A DNA stretch of 64,000 nt from NCBI GenBank assembly GCA_029721435.1, contig CM056574.1, positions 28,195,001-28,259,000 on the forward strand. The letters run 5' to 3'. This DNA is from Gymnothorax reevesii (Eukaryota; Chordata; Actinopteri; Anguilliformes; Muraenidae). Below, one piece after another: positions 43,532 to 55,073 of the stretch (positions are counted from its first letter, which is position 1; every line of letters begins with the position of its first letter). The notes below the pieces were generated by a model. That model ran no database searches, was not told where the DNA came from, and saw only the letters and a list, made by a program, of their open reading frames with translations. A program made the translations under genes and the position numbers.

Positions 43532-46390
43532 TCAGATACTAAATGACTCAATGGTATCTAGCTTTAGGTCAAGCCTGCTCTTGAAAACCCCCAAGGACTC
43601 TGCCTCAACAATATGGTCAGGTAAGCTATACCACACTGAAATTATTCTGTAGGTGAAGAAATATTTCTGAATATCAGTGCTAAATTTACCTTTGGTCAAC
43701 TTCCATTTGTGACCCCGAGTTCTACTCACAACACTTGGCCGAAGGAATCCTACATGATTCACTTTGTTAATCCCTTTAACATATTTAAAGACCTCAATCA
43801 AATCACCCCTGAGTCTCCTTTTCCTAAGTCTAAAGAAATGAAGGATTTTCAGCCTCTTCTCGTAGCTTTCATCTTTTATACCTGGAATAAGCTTGGTGGC
43901 TCTTCTCTGAACTTTCTCTAGAGCCTCTATGTCTCTCTTAAAGTGTGGTCCCCAGAACTGTACACAATACTCCAGGTGTGGTCTAACGAACGTGTTGTAC
44001 AGGAGAAGCATCACCTTTTTAGATTTGTACTCAATACTTTTGGCAATGTATCCTAGCATCCGATTTGCTTTTTTAACTGGTACGGCACAATGGCTAGAAC
44101 CTGTGAGGGTTTGGTTAACAATCACTCCCGGATCTTTCTCTTGTGCGGCACATTCCAGTTTGAAACCTCCCATGAAGTAATCCCGTCTTATGTTTTTATT
44201 ACCTACATGTACAACTTTACATTTTGCTCGATTAAATTTCATTTGCCACATTTCTGCCCAATTCTGGATTCTATCCAAATCGTCCTGAATCACTTAAGTG
44301 GACCTCAGACTATTTGCCAAACCCCCCAATTTGGTATCATCTGCAAATTTAACCAATCTGCTTTCAATATTCCTATCAAGGTCATTAATGTAAATGAGGA
44401 ATAGCAGGGGTCCCAACATCGATCCCTGGGGGACGCCACTCCCCACCGTACCCAGCTCAGATGAGATATCACTGACCACTACTCTTTGTGTTCTGTCCTG
44501 TAACCAGTTTTGAATCCACTTTAGAATGCCTCCTGTAACTCCAATGGAGCTCATTTTAAAAATTAGTCTCTTATGCTGTACTGTATCAAATGCTTTCTGA
44601 AAATCCAAGTATATGATGTCATAAGCCCTGCTCTGGTTGTAAGTCCTGGTGGCCTCTTCAAAAAATTCCAGAAGGTTTGTTAGGCATGACCTTCCATTCC
44701 GAAAACCATGTTGGCTATCCCTCAAGATACTGTTACGTTCAAGAAATAAGTCCAGCTCATCTTTTATGATAGATTCCAATATTTTGCACGAAATGCAAGT
44801 TAAACTCACTGGCCTGTAGTTTCCTGGCTCGGTACGGTCCCCTTTCTTATATATTGGTATTATATTGCCCTGTTTCCAATCATTTGGTATTTCTCCAGTT
44901 TCTAAAGACCGTCTGAAGATGGCGGATAGCGGCTGAAAGATGAACTCACCAGCTTTCCTGAGCACTCTAGGATATAAGCCATCAGGACCCGCCGCCTTAT
45001 CTGCTTTTGGTTTATGCAACTTGTCTAATACTTCGTTATCCCGAACCTCAATTTCTGCTAAATAATCTTGAGCATTTGAGATGCCCTCTGGCCAAATAAA
45101 GACCCCCTCTGAGGTAAAATTCTCAACAAAGTAACTGTTTAAGGCATCTGCAATATGCTTGTTATCATATAGCAGCGATCCATTTTTATTCTTTATGCAC
45201 TTAACCTGCTCTTTAACTTTCCTTTTTCTGCTACAGTACTGAAAGAAGCGCTTAGGGCTAGTTTTTGCCCCCTCTGCAATTTGTCTTTTATACAGTCTTC
45301 TAGCATTCCTCAGCTCTTTTTTTTACCACAGCCCGCATTTTACAGTATTCAGCCTAAGTATTCTCATTATTATCCTTTATGTACATCTTATAAAGATTCC
45401 TCTTTTCCCTCAACATCCTACGAATACTTTTGGTCATCCACTGAGGATTCTGCTTTTTCAGCTTACTTTTGGACACCTTCGGAATGAATCTGCATTGTGA
45501 TTCATGTTAAACCCCCTTAAATCTTTTCCACATCTCATTTACAGACTTACAGTCCAGGAGTGTCTCCCATTTTATTTCAGCTAGATATGAGCGCATCCTG
45601 TCCAAGTTTTCTCGCCTAAAATTGAAAATTTTTGTTTTAGAATGCACCTTTTTAACTTCCCATGAAACATCAAAATTAACAGCAGAGTGATCACTTGTCC
45701 CAAGTGGCTCCAGTACCTCAACATTGCTAATTCTATCGGGGTCATTACAGAGCACTAAGTCTAAAATTGCCTTCTCTCTGGTAGGTTTATTAATATACTG
45801 CACCAAGAAATGATCATTTATAACATCTAGAAATTCTTCCTCCCCCCTACCCTGTCCTTTCACCGTTTCCCAATTGATACCAGGATAATGTAAGTCTCCC
45901 ATGATAATAATCCCACCACCGCTACAAGCTTGCGTAATCCTCCTAAAAAGCATTTCATTGATTGTACTGTCCAAAGCGGTGGTCGATAGCATACTCCTAT
46001 GTTTAAACCTGTCTCGTGTTTGCCAATGAGCCTGACCCAGATATCTTCACAGGAGAAGGAATGTTAAATTTCGGGAATTTCCTGCACATTAATGTTTTCG
46101 TTCACATAGAGTGCTTCGCCTCCTCCTCGCCTATTACATCTATCCTTCCTAAAAAGCTTATAACCTTCTATATTATATTCATCTCCATCCTCTTCACATA
46201 GCCATGTCTCTGTTATCCCAACTATGTCATAGCCCTCACTGATCACTACAGCCTCAAGTTTTGGAAATTTACTTCTTACGCTTCTTGCATTTAAATAAAA
46301 ACATTTCAGGTTATTACTAATGTTCTTCCCCCTTGATTTCCCATGTGGCCGCCGCCTTGAGCCCCCCTCTATGCTTTATTGCTTTAAAAG
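43532..46390 (-). pseudogene. CR1 ORF2: endonuclease and reverse transcriptase
   Basis: The 5' part is the apurinic-like endonuclease: CFYLNARSVRSK, VGITETWL, GVCYRPP, GDLHYPGINW and GTSDHSAVNF. The catalytic Asn of the usual GDFN is His here. A one-base frameshift separates CYRPP from ALDSTINEM (near 45975). More breaks occur in the linker, 45020-45500. The reverse transcriptase runs from KADKAAGPDGLYPRVL through NYRPVSLT, DFQKAFDTV, SGVPQGSMLGPLLFLIYIND and the intact KFADDTKLGG, then a TAA stop at about 44293. The thumb and C-terminal part (WQMKFNRAKC, RPHLEYCVQFW, RRLRGDLIEVFKY) ends at DTIESFSI. In the family this protein nicks the target and copies the RNA at the nick. Confidence 0.93.
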
Positions 46391-46481
46391 TAAAACATCG
46401 ATAGTGCATGTTACGCTGTCAGCTTCCTTCGGGGCAGTTCCCTATGTGTAACACTCACTCACCTCCCTGCCCCCAAAGTCC

Positions 46482-47420
46482 CTAGTTTAAATAATCCTGT
46501 GCTACCCTCAACATACGCTGGCCCACTGCAAAGGTACCCCTCCGGTTCAGGTGCAGCCCGTCAGGCTTGAACAGGTCACCCCTGTCCCAGAAGAAGTTCC
46601 AGTGCCCCATAAACCTATACCCCTCTTTCCTACACCAGGTTCGTAGCCACGTGTTAAACCTCCAGATAGAATTCTGCTTATCTCTGCTTGCACGTGGTAC
46701 CGGTAGAATCTCGGAGAACACTACTGTTGAGGATCTGCTCCTAAGCTTCTCAGCTAATTCCACAAATTTGCCTTGCAGAACCTCAAACCTACCCTTACCT
46801 ATGTCATTTGTCCCAACATGGACCATGACAACTGGATCCCTCCCCGCTCTGGCCAGGAGCTTGTCTGCACGCTCCAGGAGGTTTCTTACCTGAGCACCAG
46901 GCAGGCAATACACCATACGAGACTCCTTGTCGCGCGAACAGACTAAAGTATCTATTCCTCTAAGTATTGAGTCCCCCACTATCAATAACTCTCTTTTCTG
47001 AGGGGTAAAGGCCAACAGGGTGCCCTGCTGCTCATCAGTCCCTTCACTCTCAGGGTCAGGGGCCAAGTCGAGTTCCTGCGAGGGCTGGAATTGGTTGGAC
47101 ACCTCAACCACTGGAGAAGCTGTCGCTGTACGGCGTGCACGCCCTTTCCTGTGCTGTCGACCTACAGTCACCCAACTTTCTCTCCCTGCCTGCTCTGGGA
47201 TCCCAGTACCACCCTGCTTTGGCGTACACACTGTTTCTCTAAACGACATACTACTGAGTTCCTCTAGGAACTCTACTGATTGCGAACTATGTAGCGCCGC
47301 CAACTGGCCCTGAAGATCAAGGATCTTGCCCTCCAGATGCTCAATTAGCTGGCACTGGTGGCAGACAAACCCACCCTGGAAATCTCTTTCCAAAGTGCGA
47401 TCATCCTGCAACCGTCACAT
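46482..47420 (-). pseudogene. CR1 ORF1 with SGNH/GDSL esterase-like domain
   Basis: The open frame of about 309 codons has an N-terminal CHQC and a coiled-coil-like HLEGKILDLQGQLAAL (residues ~18-45), a basic Ser-rich linker, then an SGNH hydrolase fold: LLIVGDSILRG (nucleophile Ser, ~residue 147), MVHVGTNDIGKG (the Gly-x-Asn block) and DGLHLNRRG (the catalytic Asp-x-x-His). Vertebrate CR1 ORF1 proteins characteristically carry such a domain; its role in retrotransposition is not settled. The only in-frame ATG (47418-47420) is followed at once by TGA (47415-47417), so the start appears lost through a nonsense change. The rest of the frame is intact to the stop at 46482. Confidence 0.9.
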
Positions 47421-48934
47421 AGTGTTGGCCACATTTTGAACCCCCCACCTAATGACTTTGCTCACCCTAGATAAAAGAAAATTACTAATGCCCAGATAGA
47501 AGCTTAGGAACCACAAATAATTGATTAAATTATTTATTTATTAACCTAGGAAACCCTAAGCAGCAGTCACAATAGAAACCCTGGGGAAACTATGTAAATG
47601 GATTATAAGCCTCCTTTAACAGGGGCTTAGTTTCAGAAAACAGAAATGAAATACCAGATTGAGCCAAACTCTATATGTAATAATAAGCACTCCTAATAAG
47701 CCGGCTTGAGTTTATATAGTCCCAGTACTATTAATATACTAACCTAAAAATATCACAGGCTTAGCTGAAAACCCACATAAAACAGACTGGCGACAACGCC
47801 CAGGACAAACTAGAGGAGGCGAGCACTCAGATAAAAAAATATACCTTTTAAATTCCAACCTAACCTAACGAACGAGTCAAGTGACTGCAGCACTACTAAC
47901 TAAATACTAAATCTCGGATCCCCAGCCAAGAATGCAAACAATACTTATCTAGCTAGCTAGCCGCAAATACAACCAAGGGTAGGTGAGAAAAGAGTAAAGC
48001 CCCGGTTCCCTTTAATTAAAACGGGCCGAATAAACTAGTCGTTTACTACGTGAGTGAATTAAACACGGTACCCCCCCCCCAACAAACTGTCCTAAGCACT
48101 CGAACAAGCAGTTCAACTTTAATCAGCTGATTGAGGCACAGTAACTGGAGAAAAATACAAAGATGGGGTATTTACGATGTGTTTAATCAGAGGAGCCCCT
48201 TTGTGATAATAAAAAGTGAGAAAGACAAAAACCCCGGTTTGCGTTAATATTCAGCTTGGCAATGCGTTTATGAGGTAATGCAGTCAGGATAGAGAACAAA
48301 GGGGACTAAAAACCCTGGTGAACGTCAATATTTATAGGCTAAAAGACTACATGAAAGGCAAGAAACAAAGTATGAACCAGTCCGGGCTATTGTTAGATAT
48401 CCAGGTAATTCGATTATATTCTTGGCACTGAGAGCTTGCAAGGGTTCGTTTGCTTAATCAGCTACAGAAAAAAAAAAAAAAAAAGGCGAGTACCACAATC
48501 CCTGAAAACTGTTTTACTTTGTATATCACACAATCCACTTAGTTCGACAATTAATTAGCGTCTAAATTTATTTTACTTTACCTTACTTTGCTTTGCTCTC
48601 AGGAGACTGAAAACCCCCAACAAAAAAACCCCGTCACCTTTATTCGACCAGATTAGCGACTTAATTTGGCTGTTTGCTCACCGAGTTGTTACTGGGGGGA
48701 AAAGGGGAAAATACGGGGAAAGATTCTCCCTGCCTCTATTGCGACAAAGGTTATACCTCGAGAGCAAATTGTCTAATCTCCATTATTGTTTGAGACTTAA
48801 GAGACAAATTATTTTAAGAAAACCCGTTAACACAAAAATAAATTCGCAGCTTCAATCCCACAAGACTTCCTCTCTCAACTTCCTCTCTCAACTCTAGCAG
48901 AGTGATCACCAACGAACAGCGCTACAGCACAGCC
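47421..48934 (-). promoter_or_regulatory. CR1 5' UTR / internal promoter region
   Basis: About 1.5 kb of non-coding sequence lies between the element's 5' end and ORF1. It contains homopolymers (a C run at 48071-48080 and an A run at 48466-48484) and no open frame with protein motifs. In full-length LINEs the transcription promoter lies in this region. No specific promoter motif can be named from the sequence. Confidence 0.7.
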
Positions 48935-48939
48935 AAGAT

Positions 48940-49115
48940 GGCTCGAAATGTAGGTGTAATTGGTTGTATCAGATATACAATACCTCAGCGTGTTCTTATA
49001 ATGTTATATAACACTTTTGCTTTATCATGTTATGTATTGAAATTCTGTATGAGCCTCTGAACACGTCTAAATTGGCAAAAATCCATTGGTTGAAAAAGTG
49101 TACTTTACGCTATTG
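48940..49115 (+). pseudogene. CR1-superclade LINE reverse transcriptase, part 3
   Basis: Directly after the CR1 element the plus strand reads MARNVGVIGCIRYTIPQRVL then IMLYNTFAL. This is the connection/thumb segment that follows SRK in this LINE group. It joins in frame to part 2 across AAGAT. Similarity fades after about 49115 among stops. The element's 3' end is not recognised. Confidence 0.8.
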
Positions 49116-50649
49116 TTCCATTGACCATGGTTGACTGCCACTTTTAAAATGTAACATGAAGGAGAAAGTTATTCAGAGGGCAAGTTCACTTGTTCTCAGT
49201 TTTACGTTGCTTCATTTACTAAAAATAAACAGAGAGAGTCAAAGATCTGCCAGTTACTCCACTGTGGACACAATCTCCAAGTGTGCAGGAGTTTCAGTCC
49301 ATATTTCACTCTCCACCGAATGATTTCATTTTAAAACAGATGACATTTAACAGATACTAGCACACTTCACAATGGGCCATCAGACTCAGGTGGAATGCGC
49401 TGTGCTGGGACAACTGTATGTGACCTTTTTCAAGAGCCACGAGAGCAGCTGGCTGAAGGGCACAGAAGATGTCAGTATGAGAACGACCAGAAAAATATCT
49501 CCATCCTTCTCCGTCACCCCCGTCCCCTTCCTAGAATTCTCTGATGTGATGGAAATCTCCTTGCAAGGATCTGAGGCACAAGACAAGTGGGTTATGAATA
49601 TAAATGACAGCTCCACAGCAGGGGCACCGGGAGTGAATGGAGGACGTGCTCATTTGTTCTGATAGAATAAGTGCACTGACATTTGGGCTCAGCTAGGAAA
49701 GAGAAAAACACTGACCAGTCTACTGGAGACTGACAAAACTCGTGCCACGAACATGCCAGAGCTCACTGGCCATCATGTATAAACATTGCTCCATACACCC
49801 TCCACCTGCCCTGCAAATGGGAGATCACTGGTTTTTTGTGGTTATGTGGCTTGTTTCCATAATGCAAGCAGAGCAGATCAAAATCCTGCTGCATTTGGTC
49901 TTTACCCTCCACCACTTTATCTTATCTTAGCTCCTGTTTATAGACAGTTTAAATTCTTATACTACTCTATTTTTGATTTCTTCATCAGTGACACATTATT
50001 AATGCCTTGATCACTCACTTTTTGTTCTTTGGATCAAGTTAAATTTATTATTATTTTTAAATCGTCAGTTTTGATTAATTTGATCAATTGTATTTAATAG
50101 ATGTAACTGTAAAATAAAGAACATTCACAAATGAATTGCTTCGAAGAGTCTACCAAGTTAGACAGTTTCTTTGATCTTGCACTCTGAATACTAAACCTTG
50201 AAATAACCACAAAAGGTTTCACTGAATAGTTTCACAATGCAAGACACAATGTAAGAATAACTAACCAGAACACCAGGAGCAAGGCAACAGCTAGTATAAA
50301 ATTACTGTGCAATACAGAAGCTAAAACATAGAGTACAGAGGTGACTACATCATGGGGGTGTCAGAAATAAAAGTTTCCATTCATTTTACCCATAGACTTT
50401 TTAAAATATTAATTTTTGAAGTACTGCCTGATGTTTTCAAGCCCCAATCCATTTCAAGATTTGTTTTCAAATGACTACAAATGTTGTTTTTCAAGTTCGT
50501 AGTCAACTCTGATTTAAATAATTTAATTTTCAATTTACATTCTAATCCTTTTAGTAGTTTAAAAAAAACTACATCCCATGATCCTCCTGATTTCCAAACC
50601 GAATGTGTTTAAGGGAATTATCCACACCAGCACCTTGCCATATTTGATA
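49116..50649. other. Unassigned non-coding stretch
   Basis: No gene supported. The 96-codon frame at 49372-49662 has no recognisable domain and no splice context. AT-rich from 49900 to 50130. Confidence 0.45.
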
Positions 50650-51450
50650 GCTTGGCCTGGGGAGACAGCCGATTAGTTAGCTACTCTAAGGTGTACTTAG
50701 CACTAAATAGCTAGGTAAGCATGACTAAGTTTTGCAACTGGCGCCAATCTACATAAATAGCCAAGCATCTTTGGCTAACGTTTGTTCGCATAAAAACTTG
50801 GTAGCTAGAGAATGAGGTGATCAATATTGTCAATAGGTAACTGACCTAGCTACATACCTAATTAATGACGTCTCGCTCATGTAGCTGTTAATTGCTATTC
50901 TCTGTTTTTATTGATTTATATGTGTCAAATACAGCCATCTGCACTAATGAACTAGCTAACATTAGCTAGCTAGCTCAGCCAGTGAGCTTGTTTGCAGGCT
51001 TTGGTAGTTAGCGATCATAATGTTTACCCCGTGTAAATCTCAGCTAGGTAAATGCCTGTGGTCCAATGCTAGTCAAGAAGCAAAATTATGGCTATTTCCT
51101 ATTTTCTTTTGACTTATGTGTACCAAGTAGAGATATTTAGCTAGCTTGGCCATCAAGCTAGCGAGCTAAGCTAGTGAACTAGCTAGCTTGTAATTCTTCA
51201 TGTATACAGATGCTAACTAAATAGCAGTAACTGTAAACTAACTATGCACTGTTGTCTACCTATTTATATGCACCAAATGTAACTAGTTAGTCTGCTGGCT
51301 TAGCTGGTCATATAGTGCATATAACTGCTAGTTGGCTAGCAGAATGGCAAAATAATAGCTACTTACTGTTATCAATTTATTTCTATGCATCACATGTAGC
51401 TAGCTAACACTAGCCCGCTGTGTAATAACTGTGCATGGTTACTGGTTTAT
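50650..51450. repeat. TAGC/GCTA-rich low-complexity tract
   Basis: Words such as tagctagctag, agctagctt and gctagcgagcta recur many times (for example 50955-50975, 51135-51195, 51398-51410) in otherwise AT-rich DNA, without a fixed period. These are self-complementary 4-mers, so many small foldbacks are possible. Not coding. Confidence 0.7.
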
Positions 51451-53039
51451 TAGTGTCCTAGAGATAGCCCATGGCAATTTCTGTCACTGTTTGGTTTCCA
51501 ACAAGTTACATTGAGAGCGTTTGCTGACACTGAGGAACGTCATTCGCCGGGGACAAATCAGAGGCTACTCAAGCCTTTGTTTCATGTATACATAGTTTGG
51601 AAAAGTGGACTACAAACTGCAATACAAATGCTAAAGCATAACATTTTCGAGATTTCACTACAAATTTGATGTGATCACTTGCATCCTTTAGCCGCATAGG
51701 CTGATCTCGGAGTAAACTGGCTCATAAAATAATGTCAAGTTTGAGTAATATCAGGAAACATCCAAACCACCTGATAAATTTTCATAGGGATTTTCATAGG
51801 GACTTCCATCACCAAAAGCTAAATAGCTGTGATGTAGTCCCCTCAGTAGGCTACTCAATATTGTAGGTGAATGAGCATTCTTCTGACGGCAAGGTCTCCC
51901 ACGTTACAGAGATTTTGCTTCAGGACCTTGGACAGCGGGCTGGAGCTTGACTGGAGCTGTGATTGTGTCGAGTTCAGTAAGGCAGACAGCGGCCACGAGA
52001 TCAGGCAGAGACAAGGTTGTGACATTGGGAGCATGCAAAAAAATGATTAATATTAAGTTAGGAATGAATTTGCAGTATGTCTATGTGACAGTATTGGTGC
52101 CAAGATATACACTTTAGTTTCTCCTACATCTATATATAACACTGAAGCCACAGAAATCATGCCACTTCCTCAAACTATGGCAGAGGCATAGATAATGTGG
52201 AATTAGATAAGGGTAAGATATTAAATACTCCAAATCTGCAAACTATTCATGGATTGCAATGAACTCCTGTGCATCTACACCTGAAATCACCAACATCAAT
52301 ATGGAGCGGTAGGCACAGCAGTGATCATGATAGCCACACGGATCCCAGATATTATAAAATGATCTCCATTCATTAACCCTGAGATATTCCTGTCAAATTT
52401 TCTGGCTTTTTTTTTTGACCAGTGAAAATCAGGCTTCAAAGAGAAGAGAGTTTCCCAATTCCCTGTCTTTTTCTAAGATATATCTGCTCCGAACATTTCA
52501 GAATGCTGGCGAAGGAGCTAATCTCAGCCTGACAGACGTCTTCTGATTGACACAAGACGGCCACTGCTGCTCCTCTTTGAGGGGAAAAAAATGCAAGAGA
52601 GAAACACACAGAAAATTCCAGTTTAAACCTGCCTGAACCAGCTAATCCGGTTTTTGATGCATACTCGTGGTCAACCAGCAGGTCAGCTGATCTGCATGCC
52701 CAGCCCACTCCACTGTCAAACCAGCAGCTCACTCTACCAGTTTATCCTGCATTGTCCAGCTGGAGACTGTGCAGACTTGTCAAAAAAAAAAACTCATTTC
52801 CTGAAGTAAGTGATGTTCAACTTGGATCCAGCCTTAATCTGTGCTGAGGATTCCTTCCCCGCCAAATCAGAGGGAGTGAACAGGACCCAAAGGTCTAAGG
52901 TTACCGGTGGACTCATATGCAGAGCGTTTGATTCAAAACGTAGAAGAAGGCTTGGGTCACTTACCAACCCCCTAGCCTCAAGGAGGAAACTAGAAAAAAT
53001 GATCTACTTGAGAGGCAGAATTCATTCTCTCCACATCAT
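51451..53039. other. Unassigned non-coding stretch
   Basis: No gene or repeat recognised. T and A runs occur at 52409-52418 and 52783-52792. Confidence 0.45.
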
Positions 53040-53380
53040 GTCACATTGGAAAACTAATGGTCCATTTTTCCAACAGGAGGTATATGTTTTCGGTGCCGTT
53101 TGTTTGATGGTTTGTTTGTTTGTTGGTTTGTTTGTGTACAACATAACTCAAAAACTCATGGCCGGATTTTCACGAAATTTTCAGGGTCGGTGGGTATTAA
53201 TTCAAGGAAGTAGTGATTAAATTTTGGCATATCTAGGCCAAAGTACTGCTGAGATATATGCCAAAGTTCAAGATTTCAAGTCTTTCCAATGGGCCGGAGT
53301 TCCAATCGCCGTGCTTTTGGCTTTGCTGCCCCCTGGCGGAGGTTCTGCGCTCTCTGAGTGCTTTTTTAGGTTTTTTTTTT
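53040..53380 (+). repeat. CTCCGCC-family repeat, copy 3
   Basis: Landmarks in order: aggaggtatatgttttcgg, tttgtttgtttgttgg, aacataactcaaaaactcatggccgg, ttttcacgaaattttcagg, attaaattttgg, and the right end cctggcggaggttctgcgct followed by ctgagtgctttt. It is the best-preserved copy of the 'ctcaaaaact..tggccggatttt' core in the window. Confidence 0.7.
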
Positions 53381-54955
53381 TTTTTTTAGATGAGCATCCA
53401 TTCAGAATCAGAAATTAGCAGCAGACTGCCCACACTTTTTTCTGCTTTTTTTTTTGCAGTCTGCTTTTTTTTTTCATTCCATACTGTCACTGACGCAATT
53501 TGTCTTCTGAAGAACTGAGATTCTCCAAGGCCGAAGACTCAGAATACGTGCACTGTGTGAGTCATGCTAATCAGGATGCAGTTCATTTGTCAAGTATGTA
53601 CTGATTCTGAGTGTGTATGTGAGTGCTTACGTGTGTGCAAGCTTGGCTCCAAATTTGGCTTTTCTATTCCATACGTCATTCTGAATTTACAAGTGTTGGC
53701 ATATGCTTATGAAGTGGGTTCAAAAAGCTCTGAAATTCGGCTATGTGAAGATTAATAATGCAGATTCAGCACATCTGTGCTAAATGCTGTCCCCTTTGTT
53801 TCAGACAAGTTATCTGCCATGGCTGATACATTCTTGCTCCAACATTCCTGCAAATTTGTTGAAGTTAATGTCTCAACTTATCATAGATTTGGAAAATAAT
53901 GCAGCAAATAGGGCAAGATTGGCAGAATATGGCAGATATGGTTTCACATTTGTCATAAAAAACTTGACGGATACATTTTGCTCTTATTTTCACTCAGTTT
54001 TTATTGAGCCAGGCAAGAGATGTACAGGCTCTTTGGACAAACTGTTAATTGCATTAGGTCAGGAAAAATATGGCCTATTCCTGGCTTAGATCACTATTTG
54101 CAATTCGTTTACAAATCAGTGAAACTCACATGCTCATAACGGGCATGTGTGCTAGTAAAGGTTGAGAACTTATTGATCAGACCTAATATACTGATGTTTG
54201 TTGGGAAATCTGATAATATGAGAGGGAGAAGTTGTGCTTATATCAGTCCAAAAGGGCAGATATACAAAACTGCTATCCTGGCTAATTTCCAAAATACAGC
54301 CTCACCAAGCTGGTCATTGCCTGCTTATTATAAAGGAAAATTTGTCGTTGTCATCACGTTTCAGATGAAAAATTAAGCAAAAAAAAAAAAACCGATGCAA
54401 AATATTGAGTCAAAAATGATTGTTGTAAACCCCACCTGGAATATTTAGGGTGATTCGCAGATGGCACATTAGTTACTACTTCATAGGTGTTAGAAATAAT
54501 CAAGCTATTCATCTGGTGCCCAGAACTGTCAGTCATGTTGATTGGCAGGTTCAGTCTGAGCATAAAATGCTGAAGAACGGACTTCAGAAACTGTCACTAA
54601 GATTCAGAGCTGCAAAGCAGATGGGGGCAGTAGTGACTTCTGCTTTCAAAGTAAGCTGTGCTGACACTGGTCATTCTCATGATGAGTGAGACACATAGGC
54701 AAGCACAGATAGACGCTAGGTGGTGCTACAGCACTTGCCTCTTTGCCCTTTATCAATGAAAGTGCCCTTTTGAAACTTCGTTTTTTTTTTAAAATTATTA
54801 TTAACACTTTAGTGGGGCCAATGTTGAAATTATCTTTTAGAAAAGCTGTCTGATTAAAAACTACTGAAAAAAATGCCCCGAAATGGGCCACCTCCTCACA
54901 AGCTTCCGCTCTCTCTTCCTTTGTCACGTGAACATGCGCGCAGTGTATATGCGCT
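53381..54955. other. Unassigned non-coding stretch
   Basis: Several T runs (53372-53388, 53449-53454, 53466-53474) follow the repeat. The 101-codon frame at 53784-54089 has no recognisable domain. 54806-54820 contains aacactttagtggggcc, a possible decayed repeat end. No gene supported. Confidence 0.45.
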
Positions 54956-55073
54956 CACAGAGATATAAGAAAACTAGAGTGGACGGCGCGTGGGCTGGGC
55001 CAAAGCGCTGACGGCAGAATAGCCGCCTCGGTAGTGACAGGATTGTCCACTCTAGTTTTCTTATATCTCTGTG
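54956..55073. mobile_element. 118 bp element with perfect 29 bp inverted repeats
   Basis: Left arm 54956-54984 (cacagagatataagaaaac...) and right arm 55045-55073 are exact inverses over 29 bp, separated by 60 bp of GC-rich sequence. Flanking octamers tatgcgct (54948-54955) and gatgcgct (55074-55081) match at 7 of 8 positions, fitting an 8 bp target duplication. It is a very short MITE or foldback with no coding capacity. Perfect arms next to an only slightly changed duplication suggest recent movement or arm homogenisation. Confidence 0.85.

Larger units (their letters stand above)
43446..48934 (-). mobile_element. Full-length CR1-clade LINE (5,489 bp)
   Basis: The element is bounded by AAGAT on both sides (43441-43445 and 48935-48939). 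It contains, in minus order, a ~1.5 kb 5' UTR (48934-47421), ORF1 (47420-46482), ORF2 (about 46390-43532) and an 86 bp 3' UTR ending in gttatgtgatgtt, a short terminal-repeat style typical of CR1 rather than a poly(A) tail. The boundaries are confirmed independently: removing the element rejoins the reading frame of the older LINE. Full length is unusual because most CR1 copies are 5' truncated. It carries a handful of disabling changes, so it is probably inactive, though not ancient. Confidence 0.93.

Noticed and set aside
43709..47313. Plus-strand open frames across the CR1 region
   Set aside because: They are antisense shadows of CR1 ORF1 and ORF2.
49372..49662. 96-codon plus-strand frame as a host exon
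   Set aside because: No recognisable domain, no convincing splice sites, and a competing frame on the other strand.
53784..54089. 101-codon frame as a conserved exon
   Set aside because: Composition is ordinary for intergenic DNA and no family resemblance was seen.
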